From NCBI GenBank assembly GCA_001247695.2, contig LGRX02029187.1, positions 16,193-80,192 on the forward strand: 64,000 bases of DNA. Direction: 5' to 3'. Position 1 is the stretch's first letter. Each line of letters begins with the position of its first letter. Positions 11,822-20,023 of the stretch are shown piece after piece. The notes beneath the pieces were generated by a model. It saw nothing but the letters and a program-made list of their open reading frames with translations. It was not told the DNA's origin and did no database searches. The stretch comes from Cymbomonas tetramitiformis (lineage: Eukaryota > Chlorophyta > Pyramimonadophyceae > Pyramimonadales > Pyramimonadaceae). The position numbers and the translations under genes were made by a program.

Positions 11822-12235
11822 CACGGCCTCTGGTCACACTTTGGAGACCTCTGGAGGTCTCCGAGGCTCTGCAGCTGACCTGGTATTCATCTAAGAGGCC
11901 ATTCCCGCCTCGATGCGATGAATTGGACGCACCCAAGAGCACCCCAACATGTTAGGATGTCCTCATGATCCATATACGATCGTTTGGGACTTACGATGTC
12001 TCTAGTCACACGGTGGAGACCTCTGGAGGTCTTCGAGGCCCCACAACGGACCTGGTATTCATTTAAGAGGCCATTCCCGCCTCGATACGACGAATTGAGT
12101 GCACCCGAGGGCACCCCAACATGCTAGGATGCCGTTATGACCCATAGGATGATATTTCGGGACTTGCGGTGATGCGGCCTATGATCACACTTTGGAGACC
12201 TCCAAAAATCTCGGAGGCTCTGCGACACTGCGACA
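11822..12235 (+). repeat. 172-bp satellite, tandem copies
   Basis: Units share GGAGACCTCTGGAGGTC..., CCTGGTATTCAT(C/T)TAAGAGGCC and GCACCCCAACATG(C/T)TAGGATG. The spacing between equivalent points (11879 and 12051) is about 172 bp. With the fragment left of the LTR element there are about 2.5-3 copies. Confidence 0.75.
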
Positions 12236-12271
12236 CTGCTTCAATGCAACCCCTCCTCCTCCCACCCCCCC

Positions 12272-12556
12272 GGTTTAGGGTTTCGCGAAGTAGGGTTTGG
12301 GTTTCCTTGACAAGCACACCTACTGCCGTATCTAGGGTTTAGGGTTTAGGGTTTAAGGGTTTACCCGTGGTGAAATGGCTTGAGCTAAACTGTAGGAGCT
12401 GTGGGTTTAGGGTTTAGAGTTCAACCCATTAAACCCTAAACCCTAAGCCCTAAACCCACAGTTCCTGAAATGTATGAGCTGTGGGTTAATGAATTAGGGT
12501 TTAAGGCTACATAAACCCTAAACCATATGCCCTAAACCCTAAACCCACGGCTCATA
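12272..12556. repeat. Interstitial telomere-like TTTAGGG/CCCTAAA repeats
   Basis: Short runs of TTTAGGG on the plus strand (about 12330-12360 and 12405-12420) and of CCCTAAA (about 12430-12465 and 12512-12545), mixed with degenerate units. They lie inside the hAT-like element, not at a chromosome end. The heptamer is the plant/green-algal type, also known in other protist groups. Confidence 0.75.
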
Positions 12557-12586
12557 CATTTCAGCTCAAGCCATTTCACCACGGGT
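12363..12586. repeat. 224-bp hairpin enclosing telomere-like repeats
   Basis: A perfect 24-bp inverted repeat (12363-12386 and 12563-12586, ACCCGTGGTGAAATGG...) encloses smaller nested inverted repeats made of TTTAGGG and CCCTAAA runs. The segment could fold into a multi-branched cruciform. Confidence 0.75.
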
Positions 12587-12794
12587 CCCTCTGCTCCCTC
12601 AAGGCCTGTAGAAGGTCCCTCGGGACCTGTCGTAGGTCCCTACGTACCAGGCTCTCGCCGCGCGCCTCGTGTGGTTGTTATTATGGCTCCAATAGGCTTA
12701 AACCGTATTTTCATCTGAATTTGTCTGAATTTGTCTGAATTACGTTACGATCTGAATTCCGTTCTTAACTCTGAATTCCGATTCTGAATCTGAA

Positions 12795-12806
12795 TTGCCA
12801 ACCTTG
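12795..12806 (-). repeat. hAT-like right TIR
   Basis: TTGCCAACCTTG, the exact complement of the left end, followed by the second copy of ATTGTGAG at 12807-12814. Confidence 0.8.
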
Positions 12807-13039
12807 ATTGTGAGTTCTTATATGTTCGGGCCTAATGCTTTCTTCAAAAGCGGTCCACACCTTCGTGCGCGCGTTCAACTAGATTTCATCCTTTGCTCCC
12901 AACTAGCATAATCAATGGAACAAGGCAAATGAGGACTCAAATTGTAGCCTTTTCGTCCGTCGAAGATTCTCGCGTTCGTCGCTAAGGTAACCAGAGTTAT
13001 TTTATATCTTCAGGCGTATCTTCTAGCCCTTCCGTGTGC

Positions 13040-13547
13040 TTGCAAAGTGTTTGGCTGATTCCATAAGGTCGTTTCCGACTCCATACTTCACGGATTCGGG
13101 CCAAATCTCCGGCAAACGAAAGTTATCCCTCTCAGCTTTCATACGTTGAATAGGATGGACCCATGAAACGTCATGAGCTCTCGTAGTTCACCGCGGCTGA
13201 GCAGGGTTTTGGGCTGGGTGGCTCATTCCATAGGGTCACAAGATTGCACGTTTTCGACTCCATACTTCACGGAATCGGGCCAAATCTCCGGCAAACGAAA
13301 GGTACCTCTCTTAGCTTTCATGTGTTGAATAATATGAACCCATGAAACGCCATGAGCTCTCGTAGTTCACCGCGGCTGAGCAGGGTTTTGGGCTGGGTGG
13401 CTCATTCCATAGGGTCACAAGATTGCACGTTTCCGACTCCATACTTAACGGAATCGGGCCAAATCTCCGGCAAGCGAAAGGTACCTCTCTTAGCTTTCAT
13501 ATGTTGAGTAGTATGAACCCATGAAACGCCATGAGCTCTCGTAGTTC
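13040..13547 (+). repeat. 179-bp satellite, three copies
   Basis: The landmark GACTCCATACTT(C/A)ACGG occurs at 13077, 13256 and 13435, each 179 bp apart. The units also share CATGAGCTCTCGTAGTTC and CGGGCCAAATCTCCGGCAA. No coding content. Confidence 0.85.
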
Positions 13548-13890
13548 TGTCGCAAACGCGTGCACATGATGGTACGAATGCTGCCGGACCCGAGCAATCT
13601 TAACACTCGCGGATAGACATAAACTCGTTCTTAACCCCTAAACGGCGGTTTGTTCCGATATCGGAACAGATCGGACGGACAACAACCCTATTGCATTGGC
13701 TAGCGCAACGTATACCGTGCGATATACTTCATCAAATGACACGCCACTTTGTGGACACTTTCTCCATACTGTCTTCTAAGAGTGTACGACTTTATACGGC
13801 CTAAGATGGTCAATATCCAGTTCATTTTGGCTCCAAAAACAAAAGCAGTTGGTCTTCGAAACCTGTTGTTAACCTGTTGTTTTTTCAGTT
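13548..13890. other. Upstream region of the piggyBac gene
   Basis: No gene. It holds a perfect 18-bp palindrome TGTTCCGATATCGGAACA (13651-13668) just after TTAACCCCTAAACGG (from 13631). TTAA followed by CCC is how many piggyBac elements begin, so 13631 is a possible left end, but I found no matching right end. Confidence 0.3.
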
Positions 13891-14301
13891 ATGGCGCCAC
13901 CGGTTTTAGCTTCAAGTGCACTAGGCGTCATAAAGCGTCGCGTCAAGACCCCTGGTGAAGTCTTTGGTCTTGCGGTGAAACATAAGGTGTATTATGGCAC
14001 CGTTGTCAAGCGTGATAAGCCTAGGGGTGACCCGCCAGTTGAATGTGTGACTGTCCGATATGACGACGGTCAGAAGTGTTGGTTCCCAGTCACGACAGTC
14101 GAGCGTTGGGTACTTCCAGTTGGTGCGCAAGAATCAGCGCTTGCAGAGTCGGAAGACCTTAGTGATGAGTCTGACCCAAGTGAGTCTGACCAGTCCGACA
14201 CGGAAGCCAGCACCTCCGCTTCAGTGAAAGTTGTTCCCACTCGACGCAAGTCTAAGAAAACAGAGACTCCCTATGAGGCGAACCTGAAAATGTTTTTCTG
14301 A
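13891..14301 (+). CDS. Acidic N-terminal part of the interrupted piggyBac transposase
   Basis: 136 codons as it stands. A small globular part (GEVFGLAVKHKVYYGTVV..., WFPVTTVERW) precedes a Ser/Asp/Glu-rich tract (LSDESDPSESDQSDTEAS) and a basic patch (RRKSKK). An acidic N-terminus followed by a basic patch is usual in piggyBac transposases. The last codons, after the duplicated ACTCCC site, belong to the inserted LINE. It could instead be a short independent gene. Confidence 0.5.
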   Translation: MAPPVLASSALGVIKRRVKTPGEVFGLAVKHKVYYGTVVKRDKPRGDPPVECVTVRYDDGQKCWFPVTTVERWVLPVGAQESALAESEDLSDESDPSESDQSDTEASTSASVKVVPTRRKSKKTETPYEANLKMFF

Positions 14302-14709
14302 AAAATAATAATATGATATAATATTTTCTGAAGGTTTTTCGAAGCTGGAGGAAGATAAAAACGAAGGTAAAAGCGCGCTGTTTTTTACAGCGTGATTTGC
14401 GCCTTCCTGTTTCGTTAGATATGCCCAAACCCTATTCACAGTGTGTCCTTCCTGCAAAATTCTTTTATGATTGTCTTTCGCTGACCCGTGTCTTGGCCTA
14501 AAGAGTTAAACTCTGCGGGCAGGATACGTAAAAATAAGCCTGGTGATGTGAGCAAAGAGCTCTGCTCTGCGCTCGCGAGGAACCAAAGACCTTCCGCAAA
14601 TACGAACATCGGAAAAAAGAAAATAAAAAACAAAACGTACAAGAGACTTGGCGAAAAAACATCTCTAATCTTTTCCTTGGTGTTTGTTTTCATTACGTTT
14701 TCAGCAGAT

Positions 14710-17607
14710 ATGGAGGACGAATCGGAGCGTCAGCTAGGACAGGCTTGGGATAAAGCCGCGACACTTGAAGAAATAAAAAAGCGCAGCGGTGAAATCAAGA
14801 ACAAATTCACTGAGTGGGAGTCCTCAGGACTCGACAAGATCGAAATAGGCTCGTGTCTCTACACGGAATTCTTCAAGGCAGTGAAGGAAGACTTGGGGGA
14901 CGACGTGGAATTAAACGTCACTGTTTACTTTGGCGATCTCGAGTTACGAAACAGAGTCCTTCTAACGACCACAATTTTCAAAGTAAGTAACTGTAATTTC
15001 CCCCTCTCTTGTGTGAAAGATACTGTGACTAGCATTATGTTAGCATTTGTAGTTTCGCGAGCGCATTGCTTCTGCGGAAAGAAGCATTGTAAAGCCTTGA
15101 CACAAGCAGACTGTAAAAACGTTATGGCACCCACATTTTTCCGCAGGCATTCAAGTAAAAGAGCATCGCTAACGCACCGGAAAATTATGTTAGCACCTGA
15201 AAATTCACGCGCGCATTGCTGCTGTGGAAAGAAGCAACGCGAAACCCTGACAGAAGCTGACTGCAAAAACGTTTTAACACTTACATTTTTTCGCAGACAT
15301 TCTAGCGAAATAACATCGCTAAAGCACCGGAAAATTATGGTAGCACCTGAAATTTCACGTGAGCATTGTTCCTGCGGAAAGAAACATCGCAAAGCTTTGA
15401 CAAAAGCTGACAGTAACGACGTTGCGACACTTGCATTTTCCCGCAGACACCCTAATAAAATAGCATTACTAACGCACCGGAAAATTTGTATGCAGCACTG
15501 CTGTGATCTCTTCTATGTGGCGACGAGAGACGGCGAGCAAGTTGTTTTGGTTGCTGGGGCAAGCGACGTCGCCAAGAAAATCTTGGCAGCATCGAAGGGT
15601 GAGATCGACGTGGCGAGCCTGTGCAACTGCGGAGAGCAGCTGCTGGATTTTGACCAGTACACGCGTGTACTGTCAGCTGTGGAGAAGATTTTCGAGAACA
15701 TTCACAAAGGGGACCACGACCTCAACAGCGAACACCTGCAGCTCGCCAACTCTCTGGAAAAACTTATGGACACCGCCTCCAAGGAGATCCCACAACCCTC
15801 CACTGAAGCACCTTCTGCGGAAGATCGCACACCAAACGAGGTGAGCCAAAACGGCATAAAATACCCTGAGCAACTGACATTCATTACTTGGCTCTCACAT
15901 AGGGGCACGCCCTCTACTAGGGCACGCCAAACATTGCGGATAAGCATTAAGAAACAGACTGCAATAAACTCCATTACACCTTGCCCCCTAGCAAATTTAA
16001 AAGAGTCATTGGGCACATTTCTTTTTTGTCAACAGGCACCTGTGGGTATGCAAGACTACGAGGAAGAGGACGAGTTCGATCTTTCAGCGTTTGACGAGGC
16101 AGAGGAGTTCGAGAATCTGAACAGAGAATTGCAAGAGAACGACGATTACGACACGGACGACGAGGACGGTGGGCTGCAGAGCGACGATTTCCTCGCATCG
16201 GTCAAAGTCAAGAGACTGGGTGCCGCGACAGCAGGCCCTTTCACAGAGCGTGAGATTTCAGAAGTAGGCAGACTTCTTAAAACGGTGTTGCTTCAATCGC
16301 AAAAATCAGTTGCAATTTTCAGCGTAGAGGGGAAGAAGTACCCTGACAGTGCCACTCCGTTTATGCACGTGAAAGTTGCCTCGATTGAGGAGGCCCGAGT
16401 CCTCGTGGAACACGCAATCGTGATAGCTGACGGCCAAGATTTCCTCATCACGCCCAAGAGTAGCAAACTAACGAGCATTACTTTGGGCTTCAAAGCATAC
16501 AGGGCCGGTAAGCAGCCGAGGCTAACTCACATTCTCACCCACATCAAAGCATCGCCTTTCTCAAAGTTCATTAAAGAGATCACCTTTCAGCAGACGTTCA
16601 CAGTCAACACAAAGGCAGGCGGTAAAAAGAAAAGATCGAGACTCGTGACGCAAATCTTTGTTCAACTGAAAACAGGACTCGGCAGGCACTCAGAACCAGC
16701 CAGAATTGACAGAACTAACAAAGATCACGCTATGTACGCACTCCCTCTGGAGTACCATTGGTCTCATGGGAAAATTGGCTTTGATGGTCTCGCTTGGGAT
16801 GCCTATGTGGATCCGATAACAGGCATCGGCAGAATCGTTTATGGAAATCCCCCCTTTGATGGGAAAGAAAAGGGCAAATCTTCGGCGGTTATGACTACCT
16901 TGGAAATGGGACATAAAGCGGCAAACACCGTCCCCGGATTTTCAGGAACATGGATTCTTCCGCTGTCTCCCAAAAACCAAAAAAGATGGTTCGACAAAGG
17001 TTTTAAACTTGTTTTCAGATTCCCGCATAACACTATTCCATTTATCCCACATGGCTATTGGACGGGTGATGACCCCTACGTTCTTCCAGGTGGTGGATGC
17101 TATAAGGATGACTTTTCGGATGTTGTTATCATAGCTATAGACAGTGCACCCAGTGATACTCAACCAGCCTTTGACTGGAGGCCTACACAGAAAAAGATTG
17201 CCAGATGGTTCCTCAACGTCCTTCCTAAGTCCAGAGTCACGAAGAAGAGGCTAGAATACACAGGAATCAGCCCTGATATTTGGGATGAAGTTCTGAACGA
17301 AAGCGCCAAAGTACTTCCTTCTTCGCTTTGCCCATGGCCCACTCAAGACCCTCCCTCTCATCAGAGTAATATTGAGCCTTATTATGGTGGTCACCACGAC
17401 ACGACAATCACCAACGCAAATTCCAAGCCCTTCATAAGCACCGTTAAATGGCCCAAAGTTCTTACACTCATGGGATACCCCCCTCCTCTTTTTGGTACTG
17501 TCCTAAACACGATAGGTGTTCCCCGTGGCAAGATTAAACCTCTTCTTAAAAAATATCAAGAATTTGTAGGCAACACACCAAAAATAGGCGAGACGTGTTT
17601 CTGTTAA
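14710..17607 (+). CDS. ORF1-methyltransferase fusion protein of the short LINE
   Basis: The ATG at 14710 is preferred; the frame is open from 14488. Seen: an N-terminal helical part, two stop-free GT-AG segments (14983-15495 and 15841-16035), and an acidic stretch YEEEDEFDLSAFDEAEE. A domain shared with the other ORF1 follows (TPFMHVKV, ITPKSSKLT, FSKFIKEITFQQTFT). From HGKIGFDGLAWDAY near 16769 comes a Dam/DIRS-type N6-adenine methyltransferase-like domain with YGNPPFDG (motif IV), WILPLSPKNQKRWF and a short C-terminal extension. The fusion point has a short TCATGGGAAAAT identity to the long element, consistent with an internal deletion. RNA binding of the ORF1 part and DNA methylation by the C-terminal part are inferred from family resemblance. 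Confidence 0.65.
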   Translation: MEDESERQLGQAWDKAATLEEIKKRSGEIKNKFTEWESSGLDKIEIGSCLYTEFFKAVKEDLGDDVELNVTVYFGDLELRNRVLLTTTIFKVSNCNFPLSCVKDTVTSIMLAFVVSRAHCFCGKKHCKALTQADCKNVMAPTFFRRHSSKRASLTHRKIMLAPENSRAHCCCGKKQRETLTEADCKNVLTLTFFRRHSSEITSLKHRKIMVAPEISREHCSCGKKHRKALTKADSNDVATLAFSRRHPNKIALLTHRKICMQHCCDLFYVATRDGEQVVLVAGASDVAKKILAASKGEIDVASLCNCGEQLLDFDQYTRVLSAVEKIFENIHKGDHDLNSEHLQLANSLEKLMDTASKEIPQPSTEAPSAEDRTPNEVSQNGIKYPEQLTFITWLSHRGTPSTRARQTLRISIKKQTAINSITPCPLANLKESLGTFLFCQQAPVGMQDYEEEDEFDLSAFDEAEEFENLNRELQENDDYDTDDEDGGLQSDDFLASVKVKRLGAATAGPFTEREISEVGRLLKTVLLQSQKSVAIFSVEGKKYPDSATPFMHVKVASIEEARVLVEHAIVIADGQDFLITPKSSKLTSITLGFKAYRAGKQPRLTHILTHIKASPFSKFIKEITFQQTFTVNTKAGGKKKRSRLVTQIFVQLKTGLGRHSEPARIDRTNKDHAMYALPLEYHWSHGKIGFDGLAWDAYVDPITGIGRIVYGNPPFDGKEKGKSSAVMTTLEMGHKAANTVPGFSGTWILPLSPKNQKRWFDKGFKLVFRFPHNTIPFIPHGYWTGDDPYVLPGGGCYKDDFSDVVIIAIDSAPSDTQPAFDWRPTQKKIARWFLNVLPKSRVTKKRLEYTGISPDIWDEVLNESAKVLPSSLCPWPTQDPPSHQSNIEPYYGGHHDTTITNANSKPFISTVKWPKVLTLMGYPPPLFGTVLNTIGVPRGKIKPLLKKYQEFVGNTPKIGETCFC
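14983..15495 (+). other. In-frame GT-AG segment (intron or coding insert) with 150-bp repeats
   Basis: Starts GTAAGT after TTTTCAAA and ends TTTGTATGCAG. Length 513 = 171 codons, no stop in frame. It contains three copies of a 150-bp unit encoding (C)xCGKK...LTxADxKNV...FFRRH...LTHRKI. The homologous ORF1 at 51.6 kb lacks it at the matching place. Confidence 0.55.
15841..16035 (+). other. In-frame GT-AG segment in ORF1 of the short LINE
   Basis: Starts GTGAGC and ends TTTTTTGTCAACAG after a pyrimidine tract. Length 195 = 65 codons, open in frame. It lies just before the acidic YEEEDEFD segment, the same relative place as the 267-bp segment of the other ORF1 copy, but with unrelated sequence. 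Confidence 0.55.
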
Positions 17608-18126
17608 ACACCACCACCACCTTAAACACTGACCCGCATACAGTTGATATCTCGAGCAGTGAAGCCATGACAGAAACAGAAGCTGTGCAACAATCGAACG
17701 ACTTTCTTCAAACCCTCCTGCAATAATTCTGAAAATTTTTGCAATAAAAGATGGTCCCGTGTCCCCAAGGGGAGGGGCCGTCCCCCCTCCTCCCCTGCCA
17801 CCCCCTCTCCCCTGCCCACCACGACCCCCTTCCTCAACGTCTCCAAAACCCCTTAATTCTCCGACTTCCTCTCCCCACCGCCCATTCAGCCACCCCTCCA
17901 CTCACCCGGCCATGGCTGCATCTCCATCTTCTAGAGTTTTTTGCCTAGCACTTAGCTTTTTCTCTAGATGTCACCCTGCTGAAAAGTGGGTTGAGCCCCT
18001 TTGTGGGCGCGCTATAGAGAGGGAGTAGCCCCTGGTGTTTTCACTAGCCTGCTTTGCAGGGATACCGCACTCTCAGGACTTTGTCCCCTTTACTAGCGTA
18101 AATGTTTTATTATTATTATTATTATT
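17608..18126 (+). other. 3' UTR of the short LINE with (ATT)6 tail
   Basis: No gene. Two AATAAA-like stretches near 17740 (TGCAATAAAAG) and the terminal microsatellite (ATT)6 at 18109-18126, a common kind of LINE 3' end. Confidence 0.6.
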
Positions 18127-19973
18127 ACTCCCGCTGAGAAAGCACATAGGCTAGAGCACGAGGAGCGCAAGGCACGCATCACAACCGCTATCGCTGAGAG
18201 CTTTAGGGAGAACAAGCGCGCCCCGTATCCCGATATTCCCTTCAAACACACGAAAAGTCCTGAATCCTTTCACAGTCCGCCTGACTCGTCCAAACCTGGT
18301 CTAGCAAAAGAGTTTGCTCGCGACAAACCTAAAAGCGTCGAGGATAGTATGTTGTATGTCTTTGATAGGATACTGCCGAAGTCATTTTGGCAGAAGCTGA
18401 GTGCGAATAGCGTGAAATATTCTGTAGCCAACAAAGCTGGGCAGGATAGCAACGCCGAGAAGGATGAGGAAGATCAACACGCTTCCTACCAAGGGAAGGG
18501 AAAGCAGCGACCTTGGAACCCTAAGTGGGTTAGCCCTGACGGCTTGTTACCTTTTCATCAGTCGTTGCTGTTGATGAAAATGAACCAGCGTTCCAACGCA
18601 CTCGACCACTTTTCCCTTGGCGAGTTTTTACGCTCAATCGTCGCTGAGGAATACACACGCGACTCTTGGGCTCAAACGTTTCGTTTTATGTGTCCCTACG
18701 ACGTTGATGATCTGAAGGCACAGAAGGAGGGGCGTGTCGAATACGACCCCTATTTGAAATTTGGATTGATTCAAGACACTTTATATGATGGCATTCACTC
18801 GATTTTGGTCCCACCCAAAGTAGCTTCATATGACGAGGGTGGTAAGCCGTGGACTGGTAAAGGAGGCGAGGGGATCACAGTGCATTACAACCCAATGAAA
18901 CCGAATAAACGAATGAGTATGTGTTTCATGTTTGCAGCGTATGGCATCCCCTTCGCTTGGGAGTTTTATACCGGGCAACGCTCAAATGAATACAACGAGC
19001 GAAAGTACAACACGCCAGCTGAGTGTGCATATGGCAAAACTATTAGTAGGATACTTCGGCTTTTCAAGCGGGCTTTTGGGGAAAGTCAGGGACAGCATAT
19101 TTTTATGGACAATTTGTTTTCATCCATTTTTCTTTTTTACCTCCTACGCACCATGTTTGGTGCGTTGGCCACTGGCACGCACAGAGCGAATGATATCCTG
19201 CCAAAGCTCACGTGGGAAGCAAGCTTCCAGAGAGGTGCGTGCCTATGCGTAAGTGGGTGTTTTTCGCTCGTTGTGGTTCGCTGCGCGCGATTGACATTCG
19301 TGTTTTCGCTGTGCACGCAGGTGAATACCGTTGGGCCACAAGTAAACATGAAGAGACGTCATTTCTTTACGTGGAATATGGGGACAACAAAGTCGTGCGT
19401 TTTCTTTCTTCTCTGCATGGATCACCGCACGAAAACCCAGGGGAGACTAAGGAACGGTGGGACTCGGACACAAGAACCTATCAAGATATTTTTTTGCCAC
19501 AGTTGAAACTTGACTACGATGCTGGTATGATCTGGGTGGACTTCGCTGACATGTTGGAATCTTTCGTCCGGATTGAATATCGTTTTCGTCGCCCCTATTT
19601 AGTGAACTATATATGGTGTTTTGAAACTGCGATAACGGTGTGCCACCAAGTTTCGAAATTGTTGTTTCCAACGGCTTACAAGCGGCGTAGCTTTCAAGAT
19701 GACTTACGTGCTTTGTGCAGAGGGATCAAGGCACGCACAGGCACAATCCGAAATGTTGAGCGTATTGCAAACAAAAGGACCCGACGGTCTGGACAGGTCC
19801 TCGCGCAAAACCACCCACCAACGACAGCACTACCAAAGAGTCGGTGTGCCCAATGTTGCAGGGAGAAACCTAAAAAACGGAAAACCACTCACCCAATGCA
19901 TCGTGGGTGTATGGAATGCGGCGTGCCTTTGTGTGACGCTGAGTGCTGGAAAAAGTGGCACAAGGACGTGTAA
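18127..19973 (+). CDS. piggyBac-like transposase, catalytic core and Cys-rich tail, one intron
   Basis: Exon 18127-19234, intron 19235-19320 (GTGCGT...GCACGCAG, phase 1), exon 19321-19973. Seen: ASYDEGGKPWTGKGGE with the first catalytic Asp, YNPMKPNKRM, HIFMDNLFSSIFLFYLL with the second Asp, GALATGTHRAND, and YDAGMIWVDF with the third. The C-terminal zinc-type domain reads CAQCC...H...CMECGVPLCDAECWKKWH. These are diagnostic of piggyBac transposases, which cut and paste at TTAA. No ATG precedes 18349 in this segment, as expected if the true N-terminus lies across the LINE insertion. The motifs look intact. Confidence 0.85.
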
Positions 19974-20023
19974 GTTTTGTCGTGTGTTTGGGATACAGTG
20001 GTACATAGTGCAACTTTGCACTG

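Larger units (their letters stand above)
8312..12806. mobile_element. hAT-like non-autonomous DNA transposon with a nested LTR element
   Basis: The ends are 12-bp perfect inverted repeats, CAAGGTTGGCAA at 8312-8323 and its complement at 12795-12806. They are flanked by a perfect 8-bp direct repeat ATTGTGAG (8304-8311 and 12807-12814). An 8-bp duplication with ends of the CA(A/G)GGTTGGCAA type is the hAT signature. CTGAAT-rich subterminal repeats lie inside both ends (8326-8408, 12712-12790), in direct orientation. There is no transposase. Without the nested LTR element the unit is about 1.2 kb. Its cargo is a 172-bp satellite and telomere-like hairpins. Confidence 0.8.
14278..18126 (+). mobile_element. 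Non-autonomous LINE, internally deleted relative of the 51-64 kb element
   Basis: It carries a 5' UTR with a GAGGAACCAAA motif also found before ORF1 of the long element (near 51540). ORF1 follows, joined directly to the Dam-like methyltransferase domain that in the long element lies about 10 kb further downstream. The 3' end is (ATT)6 at 18109-18126, flanked by the imperfect 12-bp duplication described for the piggyBac gene. It lacks endonuclease and RT, so it needs a helper. Confidence 0.7.
13891..19973 (+). pseudogene. piggyBac-family transposase gene interrupted by a LINE
   Basis: Three segments make one frame: 13891 to about 14277 (acidic N-terminal part), 18127-19234 (catalytic core) and 19321-19973 (rest of the core and Cys-rich tail). 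An insertion at 14278-18126 separates the first two. The repeats ACTCCCTATGAG (14266-14277) and ACTCCCGCTGAG (18127-18138) match at 10 of 12 bases and lie in the same codon phase, so removing the insertion restores a continuous reading frame. The first segment ends in TP(Y)E and the second starts TPAE. Disabled unless the insertion is spliced or read through. The assignment of the N-terminal segment is inference from frame, strand, acidity and the duplication. Confidence 0.6.

Noticed and set aside
12272..12556. True chromosome end
   Set aside because: TTTAGGG occurs in both orientations and lies inside a transposon with target-site duplications; sequence continues on both sides.
16908..16917. 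AATGGGACAT in the short LINE as a TGTCCCA element
   Set aside because: It is a single arm inside the methyltransferase coding sequence, with no TGTCCCA partner or AT core.
18100..18108. AAATGTTTT at 14288 and 18100 as the LINE target duplication
   Set aside because: It leaves the (ATT)n tail outside the element and breaks the piggyBac frame; the ACTCCC..TGAG pair keeps the frame and puts the tail at the 3' end.
19249..19254. GTAAGT as the 5' splice site of the piggyBac intron
   Set aside because: Its phase would put the second exon in the wrong frame; GTGCGT at 19235 joins in frame and restores the piggyBac pattern.
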